Counted from the stretch's first letter, positions 1 to 9,111 are shown. The stretch is DNA of 30,419 nucleotides from Prado023 sp964638055 (GCA_964638055.1 CAZWXF010000020.1:1-30419); one strand, 5' to 3'. The notes: generated by a model not told the origin, from the letters alone. Translations and numbers: made by a program.

Positions 1-1001
1 CCCGGGGCCCGGCGATGGTGGACGACCCACCCCGGGGCCCCACCCACACGATCGGGGACGCCGCGGTCCGCTTCGGGCTGTGCGCCGCCGCGATCACCCC
101 CATGATCATCGGACCCCGCGGCAGCGGCAGCGCCCCGCCGGGCGTGGGCAGGCCGCCGATGAAGGCCGGTGCCGATCCGGTTGTGGCAGGCGGGGAGCAG
201 GCCGAGGGTCGTGCCGACCCTGGGGGTGTGACCCAGAAGGGGACGGCGATCGTGGACGTGCGCGGGCACCCACCCACCCCAGGCGTCCATCGCACACCCC
301 GGCCCGCCGAACCGCCCGGAGCCGGCGGATCAGCAGAGCAGGACAGGTCCGGGCAGCAGGCTGGATGGACAAGCCCGAGCGGATCAGCCGGAACGATCAG
401 GTCGAGCGGAACGATCAGGTCGAGCGGAACGGGCGGGACCAGCGGAACGAGCGGGACCAGCGGAACGGGCGGAACGAGCGGAACGGGCGGGACCAGCGGA
501 ACGGGCGGAACGGGCGGAACGAGCGGAACGGGCGGAACGGGCGGGACCAGCGGAACGAGCGGAACGGCCGAGGCCGCCGACGCCGCGCTCGGATCGGCCC
601 TGGGTCTGATCTCCGAGACCCCGGTGGAACCACTGGCCGTGGGCCGGGCGGTGCGCCTGGCCACCCCCGCGCAACGCCGCGCCTTGCAGCAGCGTGACCA
701 GGGATGCGTGATCCCCGGCTGCCAGATCCCCGCCGCCTACACCCAGCCCCATCACGTCACCCCCTGGAACTGGGAGGGCACCACAGACGAAGAGAATCTG
801 GCCAGCTGCTGCTGGGTCCACCACCGACAGATCGAGCTCGGCCGCTTCGAGCTCATCCGCCGAGAACCCGACCAGGACCCGCCCCCCGGAGCGCTCGAAC
901 ACCCCCACTGGTGGGTCATCCCCCAGAACGGGCACAGCCGACTCCTCGACCCGTCCGGGCTGGACGGGAGGGTGAAGCACAGTGCATCGAGGTCGGCGTG
1001 A
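1..1001 (+). CDS. HNH endonuclease, DUF222/REP13E12-type, 5' end outside window
   Basis: The reading frame (third frame) is open from the left edge to the TGA at 999-1001, so this is the C-terminal part of a longer protein. An ATG at 15 is probably internal. The last third holds an HNH nuclease module: the phrase TPAQRRALQQRD, a CX4C pair (CVIPGC), then PHHVTPW, ENLASCC and WVHH, giving the two His, Asn and His of the fold. Actinobacterial proteins of this family carry a DUF222 domain in front, which would lie upstream of the window. Between the opening segment and the HNH module is a Ser/Gly-Gly-Thr repeat tract encoded by a 9-bp array (listed separately), unlike the usual compact linker. 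These genes are often multicopy in actinomycetes and their biological role is unsettled; nuclease activity is inferred from the motif only. Confidence 0.85.
   Translation, partial: RGPAMVDDPPRGPTHTIGDAAVRFGLCAAAITPMIIGPRGSGSAPPGVGRPPMKAGADPVVAGGEQAEGRADPGGVTQKGTAIVDVRGHPPTPGVHRTPRPAEPPGAGGSAEQDRSGQQAGWTSPSGSAGTIRSSGTIRSSGTGGTSGTSGTSGTGGTSGTGGTSGTGGTGGTSGTGGTGGTSGTSGTAEAADAALGSALGLISETPVEPLAVGRAVRLATPAQRRALQQRDQGCVIPGCQIPAAYTQPHHVTPWNWEGTTDEENLASCCWVHHRQIELGRFELIRREPDQDPPPGALEHPHWWVIPQNGHSRLLDPSGLDGRVKHSASRSA
390..569 (+). repeat. In-frame 18-bp and 9-bp tandem repeat array in the HNH gene
   Basis: Two copies of an 18-bp unit (390-407, 408-425) are followed by about 15 copies of a 9-bp unit whose variants are GGAACGGGC, GGAACGAGC and GGGACCAGC (426-560), plus a degenerate last copy. 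They encode SGT/GGT triplets. All units keep frame, so copy number can change without breaking the gene. This is a natural VNTR candidate. Confidence 0.9.
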
Positions 1002-1236
1002 GGCAGTCCAGCGGGTGAAGCGCGGAGCGAGCGGAACGCTGGGCGTCCTCGCACATCCCACGTGTGGGTCCTGTGTCACGCGACGCACAGTCGTCGGCCT
1101 CGAGAACCTGAGCAAGAGGTCGCGCACATGGTGCGCCGGTGACGCGGGCGTGTCGGTCACATGGGCAAGCAACACGTCCAGACCCGCTGATCCGAGCCCG
1201 AGAATCACCGCCCGTCCCCGGATCGAGGCTTGGGGT

Positions 1237-1677
1237 TCAGAGCGGACCAGAGCGTGCTTCGCGCTCCGCCAGCCGAGCGAAGGACTTGAGTTCGCCGCGG
1301 AAGCTGCCCTTGTACGACCCGCACGCGAAGATCCTTGCCATGACCGCGGAGATGATCCCGTTCGTCCAAAGCTCCTGGGTCAAGCGCGTGCCGTCGGCCT
1401 GGTCCTCGAAGGTGGCCTGCTCGACGCCCTGGAGAAGCCAGCTGCCGAAACGAGTTCTCACCAGCGTTGGCCGGTCGACCTGGAGGATCTCGCTCGGGCT
1501 ACGCATCCGGCCGAACCACGCGGTGTAGCGCGTCCCCGCCGTGGTGACAGGTCCTGTCACGTCGGTGATCCGAGTCAGCCCTTCGATCCACTCGTGCGCT
1601 CGATCCAGGTCCGTCCACAGATCGAAGACCTGTTCCCGTGGCGCCCTCACCTGGACAACGAAGCGATGGTGACCCAC
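1237..1677 (-). CDS. SRPBCC-domain protein (polyketide cyclase/START-like)
   Basis: The protein is 146 residues long, the typical size of a single SRPBCC (Bet v1-like, START superfamily) ligand-binding fold. It opens with a beta strand and the segment APREQVFDLWTDLDRAHEWIEGLTRI, which matches the conserved first strand-helix of the family, and continues with alternating strands (TAGTRYTAWFG, TRLTQELW) and a long C-terminal helix that ends near the stop. The ligand cannot be told from sequence. The GTG start at 1677 is chosen because the family fold begins there; there is no Shine-Dalgarno site, and a TAGACT box lies 6 nt upstream. It is a single gene, convergent with the HNH gene. No partner gene suggests its role. 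Confidence 0.8.
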   Translation of the reverse strand: MGHHRFVVQVRAPREQVFDLWTDLDRAHEWIEGLTRITDVTGPVTTAGTRYTAWFGRMRSPSEILQVDRPTLVRTRFGSWLLQGVEQATFEDQADGTRLTQELWTNGIISAVMARIFACGSYKGSFRGELKSFARLAEREARSGPL

Positions 1678-1683
1678 GCCTGC

Positions 1684-1689
1684 AGTCTA
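1684..1689 (-). promoter_or_regulatory. Candidate -10 box for leaderless SRPBCC mRNA
   Basis: On the minus strand TAGACT lies 6 nt before the GTG start and no Shine-Dalgarno site is present, as expected for a transcript that begins at or next to the start codon. No convincing -35 box is visible. Confidence 0.4.
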
Positions 1690-1814
1690 GGAGGACCCAT
1701 TCCTCCAGCGGGCAGCAATGATCACTGGGTGAACGACGCACTCACCCGCCGCACGTGGTCCCGATCCGCTGACCGGGCGTAGCGACGCTCAGCACTGACC
1801 ACCGCCCAGCAGAT

Positions 1815-2900
1815 CTAGTGTCCTGCGCCGGAAGTTCGGTGCAGTAGTCGGGCGATGGAGTGCAGGATCTGGTCGGCTGTCTTGGTCCAGATGAAGGGTT
1901 TGGGGTCGTCGTTCCAGGCTTTGATCCAAGCGCGCAGGTCGGCTTCGAGGGCTTGGACGCTGCGGTGGTCGGAGCGCTGGAGCAGGTCGGTGGTGACGTA
2001 GGCGAACAGCCGCTGGACCTGGTTGATCCACGAGGAGTAGGTGGGGGTGAAGTGCATGTGGAACCGGGGATGCGCGGCCAGCCAGCCCACGATGATCGGG
2101 TGCTTGTGAGTGCCGTAGTTGTCGCAGATCAGGTGCACTTCCAGGTCGGCGGGAACTTGGGCATCGATGCGGGTCAGGAACTTGCGGAACTCGACCGCGC
2201 GGTGCCGGCGGTGGGTGGCCGCGATCACGGTCCCGTCGGCGACGTTCAGCGCGGCGAACAGGCTGGTGGTGCCGTGGCGGACGTAGTCGTGGGTCCGCTT
2301 CTCGGGCATCCCCGGCATCATCGGCAGGGCGGGCTGCGAGCGGGCCAGGGCCTGCACCTGGCTCTTTTCGTCCACGCACAGCACGACTGCGGATTCGGGG
2401 GGGTCCAGGTAGAGCCCGACGACATCGTGGACCTTCTCCACGAACAGCGGGTCATTGGACAGCTTGAACCCGTCGGCCCGGTGCGGCTTGAGCTCGAACG
2501 AACGCCAGATCCGCCCGATCGTGGACTTCGACAGCCCCGTGCGCTGGGCCATCCTCGCCCGCGACCAGTGCGTGGCGTTGGCCGGCGTGGACTCCAACGT
2601 GGCCACGATCACGTCCTCGACCTGCTCCACGGTGATCGTCGGCGGACGCCCCGGGCGCGCCTCGTCGACCAGCCCATCCAGGCGGTCGGCCACGAACCGG
2701 GCCCGCCACTTGCCCACCGTCGCCGCGGAACATCCCAACCGCGCGGCCACCGTCTTGTTGTCCACCCCCTCAGCGCACGCCAGCACGATCCGCGACCGCA
2801 ACGCCAGCGACGACTTCGCCCGCCGCGCCCACCGGGACAACTGATCCCGCTCCTCGTCAGCGAGCACCAACACGGCCTTCGGGCGTCCGGAACGAGCCAT
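1815..2900 (-). CDS. IS630-family transposase with altered DDE residue
   Basis: This 361-residue protein has an N-terminal helix-turn-helix region (about 20-75, including TVAARLGCSAATVGKWRARF), a second HTH-like linker (about 95-140) and a C-terminal RNase H-like DDE domain. The first catalytic Asp is D177 in VVLCVDEKSQ and the second is D260 in HLICDNYGTH. The third acidic residue is expected in the segment SWINQVxRLFA, where relatives I recall carry Glu; here codon 2013-2015 (plus) reads CTG, that is Gln296. If the family alignment holds, the enzyme would lack one metal ligand and be inactive. The frame is otherwise full length. The ATG at 2900 is the first start and lies 44 nt inside the right end. 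The tail (GAGH) is encoded by the terminal repeat itself. Confidence 0.92.
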   Translation of the reverse strand: MARSGRPKAVLVLADEERDQLSRWARRAKSSLALRSRIVLACAEGVDNKTVAARLGCSAATVGKWRARFVADRLDGLVDEARPGRPPTITVEQVEDVIVATLESTPANATHWSRARMAQRTGLSKSTIGRIWRSFELKPHRADGFKLSNDPLFVEKVHDVVGLYLDPPESAVVLCVDEKSQVQALARSQPALPMMPGMPEKRTHDYVRHGTTSLFAALNVADGTVIAATHRRHRAVEFRKFLTRIDAQVPADLEVHLICDNYGTHKHPIIVGWLAAHPRFHMHFTPTYSSWINQVQRLFAYVTTDLLQRSDHRSVQALEADLRAWIKAWNDDPKPFIWTKTADQILHSIARLLHRTSGAGH

Positions 2901-2944
2901 ACCCCACCCTACTACTTATCCCCCGCATTTCAGGCGCAGGACAC
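1818..2944 (-). mobile_element. IS630-family insertion sequence (1127 bp)
   Basis: The element is bounded by 12-bp perfect terminal inverted repeats: GTGTCCTGCGCC at 1818-1829 and its complement at 2933-2944, with similarity continuing inward (GAA after one mismatch). It is flanked by TA at 1816-1817 and 2945-2946, the TA target duplication known for IS630/Tc1/mariner elements. One transposase gene fills it. The transposase stop codon TAG (1815-1817 on plus) reads out of the element into the TA duplication. The right TA is also the edge of a second small element (2947-3107), so this IS landed at the end of an older insertion. Confidence 0.9.
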
Positions 2945-2946
2945 TA

Positions 2947-3107
2947 GGTGTGTCTCCATATCCCGATTGCCGGCTGCGCGACGCCCGGGCACTGCACCTC
3001 GCCGCGTTGCCGTCGCTCGCCGGGCCACCAGCCCGACTCACTGCGCCGCCTTGCGATGCACAGCACCGAACGCCGCTCGCAACGTCAGTGGATATGGAGA
3101 CACACCC
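2947..3107. mobile_element. MITE-like element with 17-bp terminal inverted repeats
   Basis: A perfect 17-bp inverted repeat, GGTGTGTCTCCATATCC at 2947-2963 and its complement at 3090-3106, encloses a 161-bp segment with no credible gene. It is flanked by TA at 2945-2946 and 3108-3109. The inner arms show weak further complementarity (for example around 2990 and 3060), as in a long imperfect hairpin. This is the form of a non-autonomous miniature element moved by a TA-targeting transposase. Its ends differ from those of the adjoining IS630 element, so another transposase would be needed. An IS remnant is the alternative. Confidence 0.7.
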
Positions 3108-4480
3108 TAGACCGCGCGCAGACGGCGGGCGGCCTCCGCGATCGACCCGCTCAGGGACGGGTAGACGGTGAAGGTCGCAGCCAGCTCGTCGACGGTGAGC
3201 CGCTGCTCGACCGCCAGCGTGAGGCTGTGGATGAGCTCCGAGGCGTGTGGGGCGACCACGACTCCGCCGATGACCATGCGCGTTCCCCGCCGGCAGATCA
3301 CCTTGACGAAGCCCTCCACGATGGCCTCCATCTTGGCTCGGGCGTTGGTCGCCAGAGGCAGGGTGACCACCTCGGCGTTGATCCGTCCCGCATCGACGTC
3401 CGCCTGCGTGTACCCGACGGTCGCGATCTCCGGGTCGGTGAAGACGTTCGAGCAGACTGTCCGCAGGTCCAGCGGGGAGACTGCGGCCCCCAGCGCGTGC
3501 CACATCGCGATGCGTCCCTGCATGGCTGCCACGGACGCCAGCAGCAGGACGCCTGTGCAGTCCCCTGCCGCGTACACCCCGCGCACCGATGTCCGCGAGA
3601 CCCGGTCCACCTCGATGTGGCCCGATGGGGTGGTGCGCACGCCCGTCTCGGCCAGGCCCAGATCCTCGGTGTTGGGCACCGAGCCGACGGCCATGAGGCA
3701 GTGGGAACCGATGACCGAGGTGCCGTCGGAGAGCTCGACATGGACCTCGTCGCCGTGGCGGCGAGCAGCCACGGCGCGGCTGCGGCGCCTGACCTCCATC
3801 CCGCGCCGCTCGAAGACCGATTCCAGGACACGGGCGGCGTCAGGATCCTCGCCCGGGAGCACCAGGTCGCGGCTCGACACGAGAACCACATGGGACCCCA
3901 ATGCCTGGAAGGCGCAAGCGAACTCCGCCCCTGTGACGCCGCTTCCAACGACGATCAGTCGCTCGGGCGCCGTCTTCAAGTCGTAGACCTGCTCCCAGGT
4001 GAGGATGCGCTCTGCGTCGGGGAGCGCCGAGTGCAGCATCCGGGGGCGAGCTCCGGTGGCCAGCAGGATGCAGTCGGCTTCGATCCGCTCGACGCTGCTG
4101 TCCGAGTGGGTCACGCTCAGCTCATCCGACCCGACCAGCCGGCCACTGCCCCGGACCACGCGGACCCCCTGAGCCTGGCAGCGAGCGGCCGTGTCGGCGC
4201 TCTGGGCGGAGGCGAGGGAGCGGATGCGGGCGTTCACGGCCGCCAGGTCCACACCCAGCGCCCCGGCCGCCCCGACGATGCCCAGCTCGCCACTGCCGCG
4301 GATCTGCGTCGCACTCCCGGCGACGGCGATCAGCGCCTTGGACGGCACACAGTCGGTGAGGACCGCCGAGCCGCCGATCCCACCCGAGTCGATGAGGGTC
4401 ACCTCGCCCCCCAGTTGCGCGGCGACCAGCGCCGCCTCGTAGCCCCCCGGACCCCCACCAACGATCGCCACCCTGGCCAT
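3107..4480 (-). CDS. lpdA: NAD(P)H-quinone dehydrogenase / flavoprotein disulfide reductase, LpdA-type
   Basis: The product (457 residues from the ATG at 4480) is a two-dinucleotide-domain flavoprotein. FAD binds at ARVAIVGGGPGGYEAAL at the very N-terminus and at VYAAGDCTG near residue 300; NAD(P)H binds at IVVGSGVTGAEFACAF near 170; a dimerisation domain follows. In place of the redox CxxxxC of lipoamide dehydrogenase it has GGSAVLTDCVPSK, keeping only the second Cys. This matches mycobacterial LpdA (Rv3303c), which is known as a quinone-reducing enzyme rather than a disulfide reductase. I chose 4480 over the upstream start at 4507 because the Rossmann motif then begins at residue 2. The stop TAG overlaps the TA at the edge of the MITE-like element, so the last codons may have been set by that insertion. 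The gene is divergent from the cyclotransferase gene. Confidence 0.9.
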   Translation of the reverse strand: MARVAIVGGGPGGYEAALVAAQLGGEVTLIDSGGIGGSAVLTDCVPSKALIAVAGSATQIRGSGELGIVGAAGALGVDLAAVNARIRSLASAQSADTAARCQAQGVRVVRGSGRLVGSDELSVTHSDSSVERIEADCILLATGARPRMLHSALPDAERILTWEQVYDLKTAPERLIVVGSGVTGAEFACAFQALGSHVVLVSSRDLVLPGEDPDAARVLESVFERRGMEVRRRSRAVAARRHGDEVHVELSDGTSVIGSHCLMAVGSVPNTEDLGLAETGVRTTPSGHIEVDRVSRTSVRGVYAAGDCTGVLLLASVAAMQGRIAMWHALGAAVSPLDLRTVCSNVFTDPEIATVGYTQADVDAGRINAEVVTLPLATNARAKMEAIVEGFVKVICRRGTRMVIGGVVVAPHASELIHSLTLAVEQRLTVDELAATFTVYPSLSGSIAEAARRLRAV

Positions 4481-4544
4481 GACCTGATCATGGCAGCACC
4501 GCGACACGGGCGACGTGGTGCCAGACTTACGACGCCTTGGGCGA

Positions 4545-5003
4545 ATGACTACCCTGAGGCGCGTGGTGCTCTACGCCGCGTATGGGTCGAACCTGGATCC
4601 GCGGACAATGCTTGAGCGCGCCCCGCACTCGCCCATCCTCGGGCCCGGATGGCTGATCGACTGGCGGCTCACCTTCGCCGGCGAGGATCTCGGATGGGAC
4701 GGCGCCCTGGCGACGGTGGTCGAGGAGCCGGGCGAAGCCGTCTACGTGATGCTCTACGACATCTCCCAGGAGGATGAGGCGGCCCTGGACCGTTGGGAGG
4801 GCTCGGACATGGGCGCGCACCGCAAGATCCGCGTGCGTGTCTCGACCCTTGCCGGGGACGAGACCGCCTGGCTCTACGTCGTGGACGCGTACGAGGGCGG
4901 CCTTCCGTCAGCCCGCTACCTGTACAACCTCGCCGACGCGGCACTGGCCGCCGGAGCTCCCAGCGAGTACGTGCGCGACCTCATGGACCGGCCCTGCCGA
5001 TAG
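4545..5003 (+). CDS. Gamma-glutamylcyclotransferase-fold (GGCT/AIG2-like) protein
   Basis: The 152-residue product has the GGCT signature: a first strand VVLYAAYGSNL with the substrate-loop YGSN, followed by ILGPGWLIDWRLTF, a barrel of strands (YVMLYDIS), and the helix EDEAALDRWEG that supplies a conserved acidic residue. Enzymes of this fold release 5-oxoproline from gamma-glutamyl amines or peptides; the exact substrate is not predictable here. The ATG at 4545 is preferred to the GTG at 4515 because the first strand starts 7 residues later. It is divergent from lpdA (64 bp between starts) and convergent with the PNP gene, which it meets across a 52-bp gap holding a short palindrome (5025-5034). 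Confidence 0.82.
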   Translation: MTTLRRVVLYAAYGSNLDPRTMLERAPHSPILGPGWLIDWRLTFAGEDLGWDGALATVVEEPGEAVYVMLYDISQEDEAALDRWEGSDMGAHRKIRVRVSTLAGDETAWLYVVDAYEGGLPSARYLYNLADAALAAGAPSEYVRDLMDRPCR

Positions 5004-5055
5004 CTCCCCTCGCCGATGGCTCCCGAGGCGCCTCCGCGTCACGGCAGGGCCAAGG

Positions 5056-5955
5056 TCAGATGCGGTCCACCACGCGTGCCAGGAACTCACCCAGTCGCGG
5101 CATGGCGCGACGTCCCGCCGCCAGGACATCCTCGTGGACCATGGGTTCGGCCAGTGTCCCCGCGGCGGCGTTCGTGACCAGCGCGATGCCCAGCACGTCC
5201 ATCCCGGCGGCCCGGGCCGCGATCGCCTCGATCGCGGTGGACATGCCGACCAGGTCCGCTCCGAGGGCAGCGGCCATGCGGATCTCTGCGGGCGTCTCGT
5301 ACTGCGGCCCTCGGAACTGGGCGTAGACCCCCTCGGGCAGCCCCGGGTCCTCCAGGCGACAGGCCGCCCTCATGCCAGGGGAGTAGAGGTCGGTCAGGTC
5401 GATGAACTCCGGCCCCGTCAGCGGCGACTGTCCCGAGAGGTTCAGGTGATCGCGAATGAGCACCGCCTGACCGGGAGCCCACTGGGGTCGCAGAGAACCC
5501 GCCGCGTTGGTCAGGAGCATGCTTCTGCACCCCAGTGCGGCGGCCGTCCGGATCGGATGGACGACCGAGTCGACTCCCCGTCCCTCGTACAGGTGCGTCC
5601 GGCCCAGCAGGACCAGCACCGCACGTCCCTTGGCCGTCCGGACGATCCTGAGCAGTCCGAGTTGGCCCGGGACCTGGACGGCGACGAAGCCGGGGATCCG
5701 TCGAACGTCCAGCTCCACCTCGGTTGACCCGATGCGCGAGGCTGCGTCCGCCCAGCCGGATCCGAGGATCACGGCCACCTCCGCAGCGGCGACGCCCGGC
5801 GCAGCAGCCCGGATCGTAGCCGCGGCAAGCCTGGCCTCAACGTCAGGCGGTCGTCGGGCGACGTCGCCGTGAGGAGGTCGGACAGCACGGTGGCGCGGCA
5901 CGTGTGGGGGCTGTCCTGAGCGCCTCTCCCGGTGCGGGCGGTGGCCGCCCGTCAT
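5056..5955 (-). CDS. punA: Purine nucleoside phosphorylase (trimeric, PNP family 2)
   Basis: This enzyme splits purine (deoxy)ribonucleosides with phosphate into base and ribose 1-phosphate. Family motifs appear in order: VAVILGSGWAD (phosphate loop), LVLLGRTHLYEG, LLTNAAGSL, DHLNLSGQSPLTG, RGPQYETPAEIRM, GADLVGMSTAIEAIAARAAG and ALVTNAAAG, whose Asn corresponds to the purine-binding Asn of the family. Length from the ATG at 5955 is 299; mycobacterial PunA is near 268, and a GTG at 5901 (residue 19) would give 281, so the first 18 residues, which are Arg/His rich, may be untranslated. No clear ribosome site decides between them. Adenosine deaminase lies 211 bp upstream on the same strand, so the two salvage steps may be co-transcribed through the repeat array between them. 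Confidence 0.92.
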   Translation of the reverse strand: MTGGHRPHRERRSGQPPHVPRHRAVRPPHGDVARRPPDVEARLAAATIRAAAPGVAAAEVAVILGSGWADAASRIGSTEVELDVRRIPGFVAVQVPGQLGLLRIVRTAKGRAVLVLLGRTHLYEGRGVDSVVHPIRTAAALGCRSMLLTNAAGSLRPQWAPGQAVLIRDHLNLSGQSPLTGPEFIDLTDLYSPGMRAACRLEDPGLPEGVYAQFRGPQYETPAEIRMAAALGADLVGMSTAIEAIAARAAGMDVLGIALVTNAAAGTLAEPMVHEDVLAAGRRAMPRLGEFLARVVDRI

Positions 5956-6002
5956 CGCCCCGCCAACCTCAGTACCCGCGGCCCGCCGATCGAGACTCTG
6001 CC

Positions 6003-6099
6003 GGTCGAGCCCGTCGAGACCCCCCCGGTCGAGACCCCGCCGGTCGAGCCCGTCGAGACCCCCCCGGTCGAGACCCCGCCGGTCGAGCCCGTCGAGACC
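6003..6099. repeat. 39-bp tandem repeat built on the 19-bp GGTCGAG palindromic unit
   Basis: The 19-mer GGTCGAGCCCGTCGAGACC occurs exactly at 6003-6021, 6042-6060 and 6081-6099, spaced 39 bp, with a shorter GGTCGAGACC half unit between copies. It lies in the gap between adenosine deaminase and PNP. The same 19-mer family recurs near 22634-22704 and 30222-30404. Confidence 0.9.
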
Positions 6100-6166
6100 C
6101 GGGGTCGGGTTCCTGGAGCCGACGCCCGGACAGCCGGGCCTGCTGGGGTCAGACGGCCGCCGGTGG

Positions 6167-7333
6167 TCATGCTCCCGCCAGAAGCCGGAATCCAGGGCGG
6201 ATCACGCCCTCGATGATGTCCTCGCGGACGCGCTCGCTCACGAACGCCGCCTGCATGGCGGTCACAGTGAACGAGGCGAGATCGGCCAGGTCGTAGTCGA
6301 AGGAGCCGGCCAGAAGGTGGAGCTCCCGGCTCAGCGTCGTGCCGGACACGGTCCGGTTGTCGGTGTTCACGGTGACACGGCAGCCCAGGCGGCGCAGCAG
6401 GTCGAACGGATGGTCTTCGATCGAGCGGCACGATCCGGTGTCGACATTCGAGGACGGGCACATCTCCAGCGCGATGCCCAGCCGCCGGACCTTCGAGATC
6501 ACCGGACCGAGGACGGGCTCGTACCCGCGATATCGGATGTCGTCGGCCAGTGCCAGACCATGGCCGATCCGCTCGGCGCCCAGCTCCACGGCCTCGCCGA
6601 CATCCGCCAGGCCACGATGGACGCCCCTTGGCACGTCCTGTGCGACCGGATCGTCCGGGCCTCCCTGCGGCCCCGAGCCTGTGCCCGGCCGTCCCACCGC
6701 GCGGGCGCGATCCGACTCACCGGCATGCAGAGTCAGGTGCGCTCCACGCTCGCGCAGCGCGCGAAGGGCTGCGGCATGGTCGCTGGCCGGGTGACCGTCC
6801 TCGGGACCGGCCAGGTCGAATCCGATCACTCGATCGGTCAGGCCGACCAGCCCTGCGACCTCTGGCGAGGCGCGCCGGTCACGCATGGCCACGAGCAGCA
6901 GCCGCGTGAGGATGCCCCGCCCCGAGCGCTCCGCGCTGCGCTCCCCCTCATCGAGCCCCTCGATGACGGCCATCACCGCCTGGGCGAGGTCAAGGCCCTC
7001 GCGGGTGTGCAGCTCAGGGGCGAAGCGGACCTCGGCGTAGACGATCCCGTCGGCTGCCAGATCCTCGACGGCCTCCCGGGCGATCCGCCGCAGCCCCGCG
7101 GCGTTCTGCATGATGGCGATGGGGTGCTCGAAGCCGGCGAGGTAGCGGCCCAGCGATCCCCGGGCGTCCGGCCGACGGAGCCAGGCCGCCAGGGCGTCGG
7201 GATCGTCGGCGGGCATCGCGTGCCCGCCGACCGCGGCGAGCTCGAGCATCGTGGTGGGACGGACCCCACCGTCGAGGTGATCGTGCAGCAGCACCTTCGG
7301 CGCTGCCCGGCACTGTCCGAGAGAGACCGCCAC
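6167..7333 (-). CDS. add: Adenosine deaminase
   Basis: The enzyme hydrolyses adenosine or deoxyadenosine to inosine and ammonia, feeding the downstream PNP. Zinc ligands are seen as HDH (residues 17-19), His in LTLHAGES near 204 (whose Glu is the general acid), His in AERIGHGLAL, and the Asp pair in VTVNTDNRTVSGT; EMCPSSNVDTG is also typical. The GTG at 7333 is chosen because the HDHLDGG motif normally sits near residue 15, although the frame stays open upstream to 7498. There is no Shine-Dalgarno site, but TAGCGT lies 7 nt upstream. Between HAGE and RIGHG there are about 50 residues, roughly twice the usual distance, owing to a Gly/Pro/Arg-rich insert. Length 388 is otherwise close to the bacterial norm with that insert. 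Confidence 0.92.
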   Translation of the reverse strand: MAVSLGQCRAAPKVLLHDHLDGGVRPTTMLELAAVGGHAMPADDPDALAAWLRRPDARGSLGRYLAGFEHPIAIMQNAAGLRRIAREAVEDLAADGIVYAEVRFAPELHTREGLDLAQAVMAVIEGLDEGERSAERSGRGILTRLLLVAMRDRRASPEVAGLVGLTDRVIGFDLAGPEDGHPASDHAAALRALRERGAHLTLHAGESDRARAVGRPGTGSGPQGGPDDPVAQDVPRGVHRGLADVGEAVELGAERIGHGLALADDIRYRGYEPVLGPVISKVRRLGIALEMCPSSNVDTGSCRSIEDHPFDLLRRLGCRVTVNTDNRTVSGTTLSRELHLLAGSFDYDLADLASFTVTAMQAAFVSERVREDIIEGVIRPGFRLLAGA

Positions 7334-7340
7334 GACGACG

Positions 7341-7346
7341 ACGCTA
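7341..7346 (-). promoter_or_regulatory. Candidate -10 box for leaderless add mRNA
   Basis: Minus-strand TAGCGT ends 7 nt before the GTG start; no ribosome-binding sequence is present between. It fits the spacing of five other genes in this window. Confidence 0.35.
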
Positions 7347-7388
7347 TCGCGCAGCCGCGGGGGCCTGTCGGTCCTCCCACGCGATGCC

Positions 7389-8957
<1,569 letters not shown>

Positions 8958-8964
8958 GAACCCA

Positions 8965-8970
8965 AGGCTA
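8965..8970 (-). promoter_or_regulatory. Candidate -10 box for leaderless mutase mRNA
   Basis: Minus-strand TAGCCT lies 7 nt before the ATG at 8957, with no ribosome-binding site. The identical hexamer precedes the carboxypeptidase and RDD genes at similar spacing. Confidence 0.4.
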
Positions 8971-9045
8971 AGGCGGGCACACCCGGCCCTTCGTCGGGCC
9001 CCGGCAGGGCGAGGGAGGCCGGAAGTGTCCACTGCATCGCGGGTC

Positions 9046-9051
9046 TAGAAT
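9046..9051 (+). promoter_or_regulatory. Candidate -10 box of the sdh operon
   Basis: TAGAAT lies 60 nt before the sdhC start, leaving room for a 5' leader that carries the strong ribosome site AGGAGG (9100-9105). The -35 region is not recognisable. Confidence 0.35.
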
Positions 9052-9111
9052 CGCCGAGGAGGGCGCCGATCCTGCGGCTGCCACCCCTCGATCCGTACAG
9101 GAGGCGCCACG

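Noticed and set aside
384..1208. A 274-codon open frame on the minus strand over the HNH gene
   Set aside because: It is antisense to the repeat array and the HNH motifs; its content is low-complexity Arg/Ser/Ala and it has no recognisable domain. High GC keeps such shadow frames open.
2948..4615. A 555-codon plus-strand frame opposite lpdA
   Set aside because: LpdA on the other strand has clear FAD and NAD(P) motifs; the plus frame crosses the MITE and shows no family pattern.
6003..6099. Possible CRISPR array
   Set aside because: Only three repeats, the intervals between them are themselves repeated, and no cas gene is near. It is a tandem repeat.
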